A DNA stretch of 64,000 bases from Flavobacterium sp. ACN6. Lineage in GTDB: Bacteria > Bacteroidota > Bacteroidia > Flavobacteriales > Flavobacteriaceae. Where the stretch lies: contig NZ_MRCQ01000008.1 of the NCBI RefSeq assembly GCF_002304005.1, forward strand, positions 186,001 through 250,000, read 5' to 3'. Positions 1 through 9,901 of this stretch are shown here, one piece after another. Position 1 is the first letter of the stretch. Each line of letters starts with the position of its first letter. The translations under genes were made by a program, and so were the position numbers. The notes beneath the pieces are model-generated. The model saw only the letters and a program-made list of their open reading frames with translations, ran no database searches and was not told the DNA's origin.

Positions 1-1
1 T

Positions 2-3000
2 GAAACTTTAGCAGTAACTATAAAATTAATTCCTGTAAGTTGTTTTAGCGAATATAATGGGTCAGCATCTATAACAGCTGTTACTGGTGGTACTGCACCT
101 TATACCTATCTATGGTCTAACGGAAACACGAATGCCTCAATTACAGGTTTAGTTGCTGGAACTTACACTTGCATTATAAAAGATGCAAAATCAGCATCAA
201 CCACACAAACCGTTACTATAACACAGCCAACACCTATGGTTTCGACAGCTGCGGTTGTCAATCCAAATTGTAATAATACAGTCAATGGAAACTTAACTAT
301 TACTGCTTCTGGAGGAACACCTCCTTACCAATACGCGATTTTACCTACTGGTGTTTATCAAAGCTCAAACGTGTTTTCTAATTTATCTCCTGGAAATTAT
401 GAAGTAATGACAAAAGACAGCAAAGGATGTTCTGCTCTAATTGTTGAAAGTATTTCGGCAAGTAACTCACCGCCACCAACGCCACTTCCAGAAACTCAAA
501 CTTTTAATAATACTGCGATCGTAGCCAATTTAAGAGCAGGCGGAATCAGTCTAAAATGGTATGACACTCCAGTAGGAGGCACTCCTCTAAATTCATCAAT
601 TCCTTTGAAAACTGGTAAATATTATGTTTCGCAAACTGAGTCTGGATGTGAAAGTCCTAGAGCAGTAATTAATGTAATTGTCGAAACAGTTTGGGCAGGT
701 AATCAAATACCAACAAATGGTTTAGTGGCTTATTATCCTTTCAATGGAAATGCAAATGATACTAGCGGAAACCGTTAAAATGCAAGTGTAGCGGCAGCAG
801 TACTAACATCTGATCGATTTGGAAATAAAAATAGTGCCTATAGCTTTAATGGTGTTGACAGTTTTATAAATGTTGTTATACCTAATATTCCTCAAAAAAA
901 TGCTTCAAGAACAATTTCAGGATGGTTTAAAACAGATAATGTTTTTGCAGATCCTAAAAAAATCGAGACCTGTATCTTCAATTATGGTGCTTTAGTAAAT
1001 TCTCAAAGACTATCTCTTTATATTTATAGTAAAGGATATCTTGAAACTATCACAGGACCAGATTTTACGAACGATGATTTTTATGTCAATAATTTTGACT
1101 ATTCAAACAATAATTGGTATTTCTTTACTCTTACTTACAACGGAAATAAACTTTCATTATACGTAAATGGTAAACTTGCAGATGCTAAATCTATAAGTTT
1201 AAATACTACAAATAATACTTTCAGATTAGGAGAAAGAATGCCTGATAATAGAAATGAATGGTTTAAAGGAACAATCGATGATGTTGGTATTTGGAATCGT
1301 GTTTTAACTCCTGAAGAAATTATGGGATTATACACTTCGCAAATGGACGATAGCTACTATACCGCTATTCCAGATCCAAATTTTGAACAAAAATTAATCA
1401 ATCTCGGAATTGACGTTGATGGTAAAAATGGAAAAGTATTGAATGAAAGCATCGCAAATATTACTTCTTTAAATGTTAATGCAAGCTCTATAAAAGACCT
1501 AACAGGAATAAGCGGTTTTACTTCTCTTAAAGGATTAAATGCCGACTACAATGAACTGACTACTTTAGATTTATCAAAAAATATTGTTCTTGATACTTTA
1601 AGATGTGAAAAAAACAAACTTAGAAGTCTAAATCTTAAAAATGGAAACAATAAAAAGTTTTACAGCTTAGGTTCTAATTTTAGCAATAATCCAGAATTAA
1701 CTTGTATTCAAGTTGATGAAGTGGCATTTGCCAATACAAATTGGGCTGTAAAAAAAGATCAAAATGCACAATATAATACAGATTGTCCAATTGCTTACAC
1801 CTTAATTCCAGATCCTAATTTTGAGAAAGAATTAATTAGGCTAGGAATTGATAAAGATGGCTTGAATGGAAAAGTCGTCACCTCGGATGTATCAGTAGTT
1901 AAAAGTCTAAATATGATTAATAAAGATATAACAGATTTAACGGGAATAGCAGATTTTACTTCTTTGGAATCTTTATCTGTAGCCAATAATTCTTTGTCTC
2001 TTCTGGATATTTCTAAAAATACGAATTTAAAATCTTTCAATTGTAATTCAAACAAACTCGAAACATTAAACGTTAGCAGCAATAATGCTTTAACTTATCT
2101 TAGTTGTTTTGATAATAAATTAAAAATTTTAGATATTTCTAATAATCCCTCTTTAGTTAGTTTAGAATGTGAAAATAATCAATTAACATTACTCGATGCA
2201 TCAAAAAATGCATCTCTAATGACACTTCGCTGTTCTTCAAATCAATTATCAAGTTTGAATGTAAAGAATGGAAATAATACAATCTTAGGCAGCTCTCCTA
2301 ATTTTGAAGTTGATTTTCGTAATAATCCAAATTTAACCTGCATTCAAGTTGACGATGCCACCTTTTCAAACCTCAAATGGGCGGGGCGAAAAGATGCAAT
2401 AGCTAGTTATAATACAAGTTGCGAATCTGGATACATTGCCTTAAAAGACCCAAATTTTGAAAAAAAATTAATTGAATTAGGAATCGATACTGATGGTTTA
2501 AACGGAAAAATCACAACCAATAATGTACTTTCTATAACTTCTTTAGACCTTTCAAATAGTAATATTAAGGACCTAACGGGCATTGAATATTTTACACAAT
2601 TAAAAACTTTAGACGTAAGTAACAATCAACTTACTCATTTAGATCTTAGTCAAAATACGTTATTAGAAGTTTTAAATGCATCTTTAAATCAAATTGCTGC
2701 ATTAGATCTATCTAAGAATATAAATCTAAAAGTAATTTACGTAGTCGCAAATCCGCTGACCGATTTAAATGTTAAAAATGGAAATAATAAAAATTTTGTC
2801 ATTGCTTCTGCAACAGGCAAACAAACAGCTTCTAATTTAACCACAACTTTTTTAGGTCTTAAAACTTTGAGCTGTATTACGGTAGACGATGCAAATTATG
2901 CTAATGCAAATTGGTCAACTATTAAAGAATCTTCAACCAGCTATTCGGCAAAATGTACATTAGGAATTGAGGATTCTGTTTTTGACAAAGCAGTTATTTA

Positions 3001-3214
3001 TCCGAATCCAACAAAAGGCGAAGTTCATATTAACAACATCGTTTTAGAAAAAGCAAACGTTTATAATTCGTTAGGACAATTAGTAAAATCCTTTGTTTTC
3101 AGCAATAGCGAAAATAGTAATACCATAAATTTATCTGGTTTACCAAGAGGTGTCTATTATGTTTACTTAGTAAATGGAAATACTGCTTCAGCAAAAAAAA
3201 TAATTGTCGAATAA
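2..3214 (+). pseudogene. T9SS-exported LRR surface protein (SprB repeats + LamG + LRR), 5'-truncated by the window and cut by an in-frame stop
   Basis: One reading frame runs from the window edge to 3214, broken only by TAA at 776-778. Before the stop lie two SprB-type repeats (GGTAPYTYLWSNG near 90; GGTPPYQYAI near 310). A LamG/concanavalin-like domain begins at GLVAYYPFNGNAND (about 720) and continues in the same frame after the stop as SAYSFNGVDSF and up to WNRVLTPEEI (about 1300), so the stop splits one domain. Three modules follow, starting near 1366, 1797 and 2430. Each opens with IPDPNFE, carries short leucine-rich repeats, and closes with a two-cysteine segment. The last about 75 residues (YPNPTKGEV to KKIIVE) are a type A T9SS sorting domain. 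Homologues are exported and attached to the cell surface. Without readthrough no full protein is made; a sequencing error is the alternative. Confidence 0.8.
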
Positions 3215-3223
3215 TTATAATTA

Positions 3224-3259
3224 AAAATCCCATTTTATGAGTATATAAAATGGGATTTT
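3224..3259 (+). terminator. Hairpin terminator after the first LRR gene
   Basis: A perfect 15-bp inverted repeat (3224-3238 with 3245-3259) with a 6-nt loop starts 10 bases after the stop codon. The right arm ends in TTTT. The same CCC/GGG core appears after the next paralogue. Confidence 0.8.
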
Positions 3260-3332
3260 CACAAATATTTTATACGATTTTTCTAATAAAAAAACCTTAT
3301 TATTGCACAACAAATTTTTGAAATATTAGCCT

Positions 3333-6300
3333 ATGAAAACAAAACTACTCTTGCTGCTGTTACTAGCAAATTTTTCTATTTATGCGCAAACCAATTTAGT
3401 CCCAAATGGGGATTTTGAGGCTTGGACTGAATTTTCACAACCAATAGATTGGTTTCGTATATCCAACGGCCTTTTGTATCAAGATACTGATGCTCAAAAA
3501 GGATCATCAAGTACAAAAATGGAGATTAACATTGGCAAAGTGCATAACATGTACAGCACCCCTTTTGCAACGCAATCAGGGAAAACTTACCGTATTACAA
3601 TGTATCATAAGTTTGTCTCAGGAAGTATTACTTCTATAGAATTAAGCTTAACAAAAACAGATTTTTTTAAAACACCCATCACAAAAAAAACAGAAACATC
3701 ATCTGTAAATTCTGAATGGCGAAAAATTGAATTGGATTATAGTGCAGCAGATAATCAAAATGTAGAAATCAGCATTTGGGTAAACGGAACAACTGGTACT
3801 CAAATTTTGGTTGATAATGTTACTGCTATAGATTTAACCGATGCTGCCCCTGTTTACACGCTTATTCCTGATGTAAATTTTGAGAATAAATTAATCGCGT
3901 TGGGAATTGATTCTGGTGTTGCTGATGGAAAAGTTTTAACAGCAGATATTGCAATTGTACCTACTTTGGATGTTTCTAGAAGTTCTATTTCGAATTTAGC
4001 TGGAATCGAAGATTTTACAGCGTTAACAAGTTTAACTGCAAACAAAAATCAAATAGTTACTATTAATCTTTCTAAAAACACTAAACTAACTTCGCTAGAC
4101 GTAAGCGAAAATCTTTTGACTAGTTTAGACATTAATGCCAATACATTATTAGAAAGTTTAAATTCTATGAAGAATAAATTAACTAATTTAGATGTTTCTA
4201 ATAATACTAAATTAACTTCTTTAGTTTGCGCAAATAATCAATTAACTACTATAGATGTATCCTCAAATACTTTGTTAACTGGTTTAAGTATCAATGCTAA
4301 TAAAATTACTTCTTTAAACATTGAAAACAATCTGCTTTTAGTAGATTTAAATTGTTCAGGAAATCAATTAACGAGTTTGAACGTTGACAAAAATACTGCA
4401 CTAAAATATTTGTGGTGTGGCGCAAATAAATTGACTTCTATAAATATTGATAAAAATCTAGAATTAGATGATTTTCGTTGTGGAAACAATCAGTTAACAA
4501 GTTTAAATGTCAAAAACAATAAAAAACTACTCAATCTAAATTTTCAAATAAACAAGATTACAAGCTTAAATATTTCAACCAATACTTTACTAGATCAATT
4601 AATTTGCTACGAAAATGAATTAACTAGTTTGGATATTTCTCATAATTTAGATTTAAGTCTGTTAGCGTGCCAAGACAATAAGATTACAAGTATTGATATA
4701 TCTAAACATCCTAAAATTTACGAAGTAGTTTGTAATAATAACAATCTAACTTATCTTAATGTAAATAATGGAAATAACAATAATTTTGATCTATTTTTCT
4801 CAAATTTTGTTGGAAATCCAGATCTAACTTGTATTATAGTAGACGATGTATCAAACGCTAATGCTGATTGGGCAGATAAAAAAGATGCTTCTGCTACATT
4901 TGCAGCTTCTTGTGAAAGATTCACATTGATTCCAGATATCAATTTCGAAAATAAATTAATTGCTTTAGGTTTTGATTCTGGAACACCAGATGGAAAAGTA
5001 TTAACTTCAAATATTGATACTGTTGAAGTTTTAGATGTTAATTCTAGAAACAGTAATGATAGAATTACCGATCTAACTGGTATACAAGATTTCAAGTCTC
5101 TTAAGTCTTTAGATTTTATGTCTAACAAAGTAACTACTGCAAACCTTTCACAAAACTTTGCATTAACATACATTGATGCTGGGTTTAATAATTTGACAAC
5201 ATTAGATATTTCAAATAATCTAGAGCTATCAAATTTAAGCATCACTGGTAATAAATTAACAGTTTTAGACATATCACAAAATAATAATTTAGAATATCTT
5301 TTTTGTAGTTTAAATGAACTGACAAATATTGATGTGTCAAATAATAAAAAATTAAGTACTCTTTGGTGTAAATCCAACTTATTGACAAGTTTGGATGTTT
5401 CTAAAAACAGTGTTCTTAGTTCATTAGATTGTTCAGATAATAAATTTCTTACGAGTGTGAATTTAAAAAACGGAAACAACTCCAGTCTTTATCCACATAT
5501 AAGTTCTATCAATTTTACTTCCAATCCGGCACTTACTTGTATTATAGTAGACAACGCTATTTATTCTAATGAAAAATGGTTTACTTTTAAAGAATCAACA
5601 GCATCATATTCGACTTTTGACTGTTCTCAAGTTACTGCAATACCAGATCCTGCTTTTGAAGATAAATTGATTGCGCTTTTAATTGATACTGATGGTAAAA
5701 ACGGATCTGTCTTAAATAGCAGTATTTCGGGCGTAACTTCATTAAATGTCTCTTATAGCTCCATAAAAGATTTATCTGGAATCCAAGGCTTTACAAACTT
5801 AAACTCTCTTGATTGCTCAGGAAATTTCTTAATAGGGTTAGATCTATCTTCAAATAAAGCATTAAATCTAGTTGACTGTCACTTTAACCCTTTAGAAAGT
5901 TTAAGCTTAAAAAACGGAAACAATGCCAATTTCAGTTTAAATTCAAATTTTACTTCAAATCCAGACCTAAGCTGTATTGAAGTCGACAACGCAAATTATT
6001 CAAACAACAATTGGACTGTATTAAAAGATGCTACGGCACACTATAGTGAGGATTGTAACATGTATACCATAATCCCAGATCCTAATTTTGAAGATCGCTT
6101 AATTGCTTTAGAAATTGATAAAGATGGTAAAAATGGTAAAGTTAAAACCAAAAGTGTTAGTAAAGTCACTTCTCTAGACCTAGGAAGTTTAAACATAAGC
6201 GATTTAAGTGGAATCGAAGATTTCACCGCTTTGACTTATCTCGATTGTAGTTATAATTCGATTAGTGCCATTAACACAAGCAACAATAAGCTTTTAACAA

Positions 6301-7226
6301 AATTAGCTTTAGATTACAACCAACTATCCAGTTTAGACGTTACTGAAAACACCGAATTATATAATTTATCATTCAGTAACAATCAAATTTCAACTTTTGA
6401 TTTATCACAAAACAAAAAACTTCATATTTTAGGCGCAAACAACAATTTATTGACAAGTTTTGATTTTTCAAATAATCCTGAATTAGAAAGCATTTATTGT
6501 GGAGAAAATAATTTAACAACTTTAAACGTATCTAATCTTCCTCATTTAAATCAATTAAATTGTATATATACTAATATTACTGAGATTGATGTTACTTCAA
6601 ATCCAGAATTGGTATGGCTATATGTTAATGACAATAAAATTAGTCACATAGATCTTAGTCAGAATCCGCTTTTAAAATATCTTAATTTAGGTAATAATCA
6701 ATTAACTACTTTGGATCTCTCTCACAATCCTCTTTTAGAACTTATTTTTGTTGAAAATAATCCTTTAACAACACTAAACGTTCAGAATGGTAATAATAAA
6801 AACTTTATTCTGCCATCAAAAACAGGAAAAAATGCTGCGGGCCCTATTGATGTTACAAGTTTCCTAAAGACTGCTAAACTAAGCTGTATTCAGGTAGATG
6901 ATGTAAACTATTCTAATGCAAATTGGTCACATATTAAAGAATCTACTGCAAGCTACTCTTCTAAATGTACCTTAGGCACTAATAATGATGTTTTCAATAA
7001 AGTTGCAATGTATCCAAATCCAACAAAAGGTGAAGTTTACATTAGTAATGTTTCATTAGATAAAGCAACAGTGTACAATTCATTAGGACAACTGGTAAAA
7101 TCGTTTATTTTGGATGCATCAAATACAGATAATACAATCAATTTATCTGGTCTTCCAAGAGGAATTTATTATGTGTATTTAATTAATGGAGACGCTGCTT
7201 CTGCAAAGAAAATAATTGTAGAATAA
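3333..7226 (+). CDS. T9SS-exported leucine-rich-repeat surface protein
   Basis: This 1297-residue protein has a signal peptide (MKTKLLLLLLLANFSIYAQ). Residues about 20-170 look like a carbohydrate-binding jelly roll (opening LVPNGDFEAW). Four modules begin near residues 173, 529, 767 and 910, each with an IPDxxFExxLIAL opening, internalin-like repeats of the LTSLDVSxN type, an NGNN turn and a closing segment with two cysteines. A T9SS type A sorting domain (YPNPTKGEVYI to KKIIVE) fills the last about 75 residues. It is paralogous to the broken gene just upstream and shares its modules and tail, so it arose by tandem duplication. It is probably a surface adhesin or glycan-binding protein; the ligand cannot be told from the sequence. 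Confidence 0.9.
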   Translation: MKTKLLLLLLLANFSIYAQTNLVPNGDFEAWTEFSQPIDWFRISNGLLYQDTDAQKGSSSTKMEINIGKVHNMYSTPFATQSGKTYRITMYHKFVSGSITSIELSLTKTDFFKTPITKKTETSSVNSEWRKIELDYSAADNQNVEISIWVNGTTGTQILVDNVTAIDLTDAAPVYTLIPDVNFENKLIALGIDSGVADGKVLTADIAIVPTLDVSRSSISNLAGIEDFTALTSLTANKNQIVTINLSKNTKLTSLDVSENLLTSLDINANTLLESLNSMKNKLTNLDVSNNTKLTSLVCANNQLTTIDVSSNTLLTGLSINANKITSLNIENNLLLVDLNCSGNQLTSLNVDKNTALKYLWCGANKLTSINIDKNLELDDFRCGNNQLTSLNVKNNKKLLNLNFQINKITSLNISTNTLLDQLICYENELTSLDISHNLDLSLLACQDNKITSIDISKHPKIYEVVCNNNNLTYLNVNNGNNNNFDLFFSNFVGNPDLTCIIVDDVSNANADWADKKDASATFAASCERFTLIPDINFENKLIALGFDSGTPDGKVLTSNIDTVEVLDVNSRNSNDRITDLTGIQDFKSLKSLDFMSNKVTTANLSQNFALTYIDAGFNNLTTLDISNNLELSNLSITGNKLTVLDISQNNNLEYLFCSLNELTNIDVSNNKKLSTLWCKSNLLTSLDVSKNSVLSSLDCSDNKFLTSVNLKNGNNSSLYPHISSINFTSNPALTCIIVDNAIYSNEKWFTFKESTASYSTFDCSQVTAIPDPAFEDKLIALLIDTDGKNGSVLNSSISGVTSLNVSYSSIKDLSGIQGFTNLNSLDCSGNFLIGLDLSSNKALNLVDCHFNPLESLSLKNGNNANFSLNSNFTSNPDLSCIEVDNANYSNNNWTVLKDATAHYSEDCNMYTIIPDPNFEDRLIALEIDKDGKNGKVKTKSVSKVTSLDLGSLNISDLSGIEDFTALTYLDCSYNSISAINTSNNKLLTKLALDYNQLSSLDVTENTELYNLSFSNNQISTFDLSQNKKLHILGANNNLLTSFDFSNNPELESIYCGENNLTTLNVSNLPHLNQLNCIYTNITEIDVTSNPELVWLYVNDNKISHIDLSQNPLLKYLNLGNNQLTTLDLSHNPLLELIFVENNPLTTLNVQNGNNKNFILPSKTGKNAAGPIDVTSFLKTAKLSCIQVDDVNYSNANWSHIKESTASYSSKCTLGTNNDVFNKVAMYPNPTKGEVYISNVSLDKATVYNSLGQLVKSFILDASNTDNTINLSGLPRGIYYVYLINGDAASAKKIIVE

Positions 7227-7242
7227 TTACATAGTAAAAATT

Positions 7243-7282
7243 AAAAATCCCGTTTTCAGAATGTTGAAAACGGGATTTTTTT
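7243..7282. terminator. Bidirectional terminator between convergent genes
   Basis: A perfect 16-bp stem (7243-7258 with 7265-7280) has a 6-nt loop and A/T runs on both sides. It lies between the LRR gene (+) and the hydrolase (-), so it can serve both. Confidence 0.85.
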
Positions 7283-7299
7283 ATCTTTAGAATTATACT

Positions 7300-8157
7300 T
7301 TAAAGAATTTCTTCGCAGGTAAAAACCTCTTTTAATCGAACTCCTTTTTCGGTATGTTCTACCGTTATAATTTGATTGTGTGCATCGTGTTCCAAAAACA
7401 AATAATGATTTTGGTCTGCTGCTAAATTCAAAAATTTTGACTTTTCCGGCATTGTCAGCAAAGGTCGCGTGTCGTAACCCATAACATACGGCAGCGGAAT
7501 ATGTCCGGCTGTGGCTAATAAATCGGCACAAAAAACTATTGTTTTATCCTTATATTGAATATGCGGAATCATTTGTTTTTCGGTATGTCCGTCAACATAA
7601 TAAATCCCAAAATTCATCTCTTCAGAAAAGCCAAAATCACTTTCAGGACGTTTTATAAAATTCAAGTGTCCGCTTTCCTGCATTGGTAAAATATTCTCTG
7701 AAAGAAAAGAAGCTTTTTCACGCGGGTTTGGTTTTGTCGCCCATTCCCAATGATTTTCGTTTGTCCAATACTTTGCATTTTTAAATGCTGGTTCATATCC
7801 TGTTTTATCCGAATTCCATTGAACACTTCCGCCGCAATGATCAAAATGAAGATGCGTCATAAAAACATCCGTAATATCGTCTCTATTAAAACCATATTTC
7901 GCAAGAGATTTATCGATAGAATGTGATCCCCAAAGTGAATAATAACCAAAGAATTTTTCTGATTGTTTATCACCCATTCCGGTATCAATTAAAATCAGCC
8001 GATTTCCGTCTTCAATCAATAAACAACGCGCAGCAATATCAATTAAATTATTAGAATCGGCAGGATTTGTTTTGTTCCATATTGTTTTCGGAACAACACC
8101 AAACATAGCACCGCCGTCTAATTTAAAATTTCCAGATTCGATTGGGTAAAGTTTCAT
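7300..8157 (-). CDS. Metallo-beta-lactamase-fold hydrolase
   Basis: A 285-residue soluble protein with the metal-binding motif HLHFDHCGG (about residue 102), a second ligand site VDGHTEKQM, an acidic ligand in FCADLL and a final histidine in LEHDAHN. This is the two-zinc MBL-fold pattern seen in lactonases and related hydrolases. The sequence resembles the group that includes N-acyl-homoserine lactonases, but substrate cannot be inferred from these motifs alone. No signal peptide is present, so it is probably cytoplasmic. The gene stands alone, convergent with the LRR gene and 72 bp from its neighbour on the same strand. Confidence 0.85.
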   Translation of the reverse strand: MKLYPIESGNFKLDGGAMFGVVPKTIWNKTNPADSNNLIDIAARCLLIEDGNRLILIDTGMGDKQSEKFFGYYSLWGSHSIDKSLAKYGFNRDDITDVFMTHLHFDHCGGSVQWNSDKTGYEPAFKNAKYWTNENHWEWATKPNPREKASFLSENILPMQESGHLNFIKRPESDFGFSEEMNFGIYYVDGHTEKQMIPHIQYKDKTIVFCADLLATAGHIPLPYVMGYDTRPLLTMPEKSKFLNLAADQNHYLFLEHDAHNQIITVEHTEKGVRLKEVFTCEEIL

Positions 8158-8229
8158 GAGTTTGATTTTCTAAAAGAACAAAGCTAGGAAATACAAACTC
8201 CTTTTGCTACAATAAACTTCTAAAAAACA

Positions 8230-9144
8230 TTATTCCAGTGTGATCGAAGTACTTCCCATTATTTCCTGTTTGTCGAAGAAATTCACAAAATAGGTTCCTT
8301 TTTTAAATTGATCATTTAGAATTCCGTACACATTTGCCGACTTACCTTGAAAATCTGTGCTTACAATAAAACTGTAAACCAGAGCTTTGTCATTTCCAAA
8401 TTCAATCAATTTATTATCACCCAAAACATTATTTTTTTGATCTAATACTTGAATATAAAAGATTCTTTTTCCTGTTTTTGCAACAGCATTTCCGTTAACA
8501 GTAAAAATAGCTTTAAGCTTTTTAGTGTTTTTTGCCTTTGTCGTTTCTAATTCTGTTCCAGAGTTTTTTTCACGAAGTGCGATTACCTTAAAATTACTCA
8601 GAGAAAGTTTTGATGCATCTTTTAAAGTAGTTTCTAATTGCTTTTGTTTCGATATAAGAGTATCATTTTGTGCCTTTTGCTGATACATTACAACATTCTG
8701 ACTTTCAATTTCTGTCAATAAATTTTTATTCTGAGATTTCAGTTTCTTAATTTCGGCCACTTTTCCCTCTAATGAAGAATTCAAATCTGAAAGTTGGTTT
8801 CTAAAAATTTTAATCTGCGCTGCAGATGGATTTTGAGAAGCCTTTATAATTTCCATCAAATTCTCAACATTCTTACGTTCCAATTCCAGTTCTTGAGAAA
8901 GTGCCGTTTTTTCTAAAATAGCAATATCGTAAGCCGCTTTTAGTGTATTTAAAGAGTCTAAAATATTTTTCTGCTCGCTGTTTTCCTTATTAACAAACGG
9001 AATTTTAGACACATTATCTTTTTTGACTTCATTTTCGTGTGTATCAGATTCACTGCTAAAAACCAAGACCGCAGCACCCACTCCAAAAACAAAGAATACC
9101 GCAAAAAAGATTTTCAGCCAATTATTATTATGTTGTTTCTTCAT
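8230..9144 (-). CDS. Membrane-anchored coiled-coil protein of unknown function
   Basis: 304 residues. An N-terminal hydrophobic segment (about 10-30) anchors the protein. A long heptad-rich, Glu/Lys-rich coiled coil spans about 55-180. The last about 120 residues look like a beta domain (FTVNGNAVAKTGKR, FYIQVLDQKNN, YSFIVSTDFQG). Similar proteins occur across Flavobacteriia without an assigned role. It is probably periplasmic-facing. No catalytic motif is visible. Confidence 0.7.
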   Translation of the reverse strand: MKKQHNNNWLKIFFAVFFVFGVGAAVLVFSSESDTHENEVKKDNVSKIPFVNKENSEQKNILDSLNTLKAAYDIAILEKTALSQELELERKNVENLMEIIKASQNPSAAQIKIFRNQLSDLNSSLEGKVAEIKKLKSQNKNLLTEIESQNVVMYQQKAQNDTLISKQKQLETTLKDASKLSLSNFKVIALREKNSGTELETTKAKNTKKLKAIFTVNGNAVAKTGKRIFYIQVLDQKNNVLGDNKLIEFGNDKALVYSFIVSTDFQGKSANVYGILNDQFKKGTYFVNFFDKQEIMGSTSITLE

Positions 9145-9485
9145 AATTACTCACAATTTTTTGCAAAAATACCAATTAAACAGCAGTTAGGATTAAGTAT
9201 AAATACTTGTTTTGAACATAACTAAGCGATATATTCAATTTAAAATCAAAAAAATGATTTATTCGGATTTTATTTTGCTTTTTTCAAGTTCATTTTATCA
9301 AAATAACTAATATCTATTTTAACATTTGTTATAATAATGTGAAGCGTTATGGAAAAAGGTTTTTAAGTCGTATCTTTGCAGACAATTTCATTTGAACATT
9401 GAAAGACAGCACTTTAAAATGTAATAATTTCATTACTATTTTAATTGTCAATTATTAATGTAAGAAGAATAAATACCATAAAACA
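9145..9485. promoter_or_regulatory. Divergent intergenic region with candidate suf promoter
   Basis: This 341-bp gap separates the minus-strand coiled-coil gene from the suf genes. The + strand carries TATCTTTG at 9371-9378, matching the Bacteroidota -7 consensus TAnnTTTG, about 107 bases before the first suf start. No clear -33 TTG sits at the expected distance. I see no ORF or RNA gene here. Confidence 0.45.
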
Positions 9486-9815
9486 ATGATAAAAGTTTCT
9501 GATACAGCCAAAAAGAAAATCATCGACTTGATGAAAGATGATGGTTTTGATGCCGCTAGCGACTACGTACGTGTGGGCGTAAAAAGCGGTGGATGCTCTG
9601 GTTTGTCATATGATTTAAAATTTGATAAAACCAAAGGCGACGACGATAAAATATTTGTAGACAACGACATAACGATTGCAGTTGAAAAAAAATCATTCCT
9701 ATATTTAGCCGGAACAATTCTGGAATTTTCAGGCGGATTAAACGGAAAAGGATTTGTATTCAATAATCCTAACGCAAGCAGAACTTGTGGTTGCGGAGAA
9801 TCATTCTCTTTATAG
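9486..9815 (+). CDS. sufA: SufA/IscA-type iron-sulfur carrier (HesB family)
   Basis: A 109-residue A-type carrier with the three conserved cysteines: C37 in SGGCSGL and C101/C103 in TCGCGES. These proteins accept Fe-S clusters from the SufBCD scaffold and pass them to apoproteins in the cytoplasm. It is the first gene of the SUF block. The length is normal for the family. The separation from sufB (86 bp) is filled by a repeat. Confidence 0.92.
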   Translation: MIKVSDTAKKKIIDLMKDDGFDAASDYVRVGVKSGGCSGLSYDLKFDKTKGDDDKIFVDNDITIAVEKKSFLYLAGTILEFSGGLNGKGFVFNNPNASRTCGCGESFSL

Positions 9816-9890
9816 TCAAAAGCCAAAAGTCATAAAGTCTTAAAGACTTGTAATTGACTTTCAAACTTTAGACTTTAATACTTTAAGACA
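9816..9890. repeat. AAAGTC-type palindromic intergenic repeat (no ORF inside)
   Basis: The gap between sufA and sufB is made almost wholly of AAAGTC-like units on the left (AAAGTCATAAAGTC) and their complements on the right (GACTTT units). This makes an imperfect hairpin. Related elements lie at 12608-12640, 12996-13121 and 19166-19234. Confidence 0.7.
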
Positions 9891-9901
9891 ACATTAAAAT
9901 A

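Noticed and set aside
236-778. A separate gene starting at 236
   Set aside because: The frame is open from position 2 and matches a SprB repeat upstream of 236, so this is the middle of a longer gene ending at a nonsense codon.
2000-2300. Regularly spaced similar units in the LRR genes, considered as a CRISPR array
   Set aside because: The units are in frame, vary as coding sequence and encode LRRs; there are no conserved direct repeats with unique spacers.
4751-5479. 242-codon open frame on the minus strand inside the LRR gene
   Set aside because: It is the complement of repetitive LRR coding sequence with biased codons; it has no start context or recognisable domain. Other antisense frames in these genes (1795-2082, 2407-2625, 3854-4045) have the same origin.
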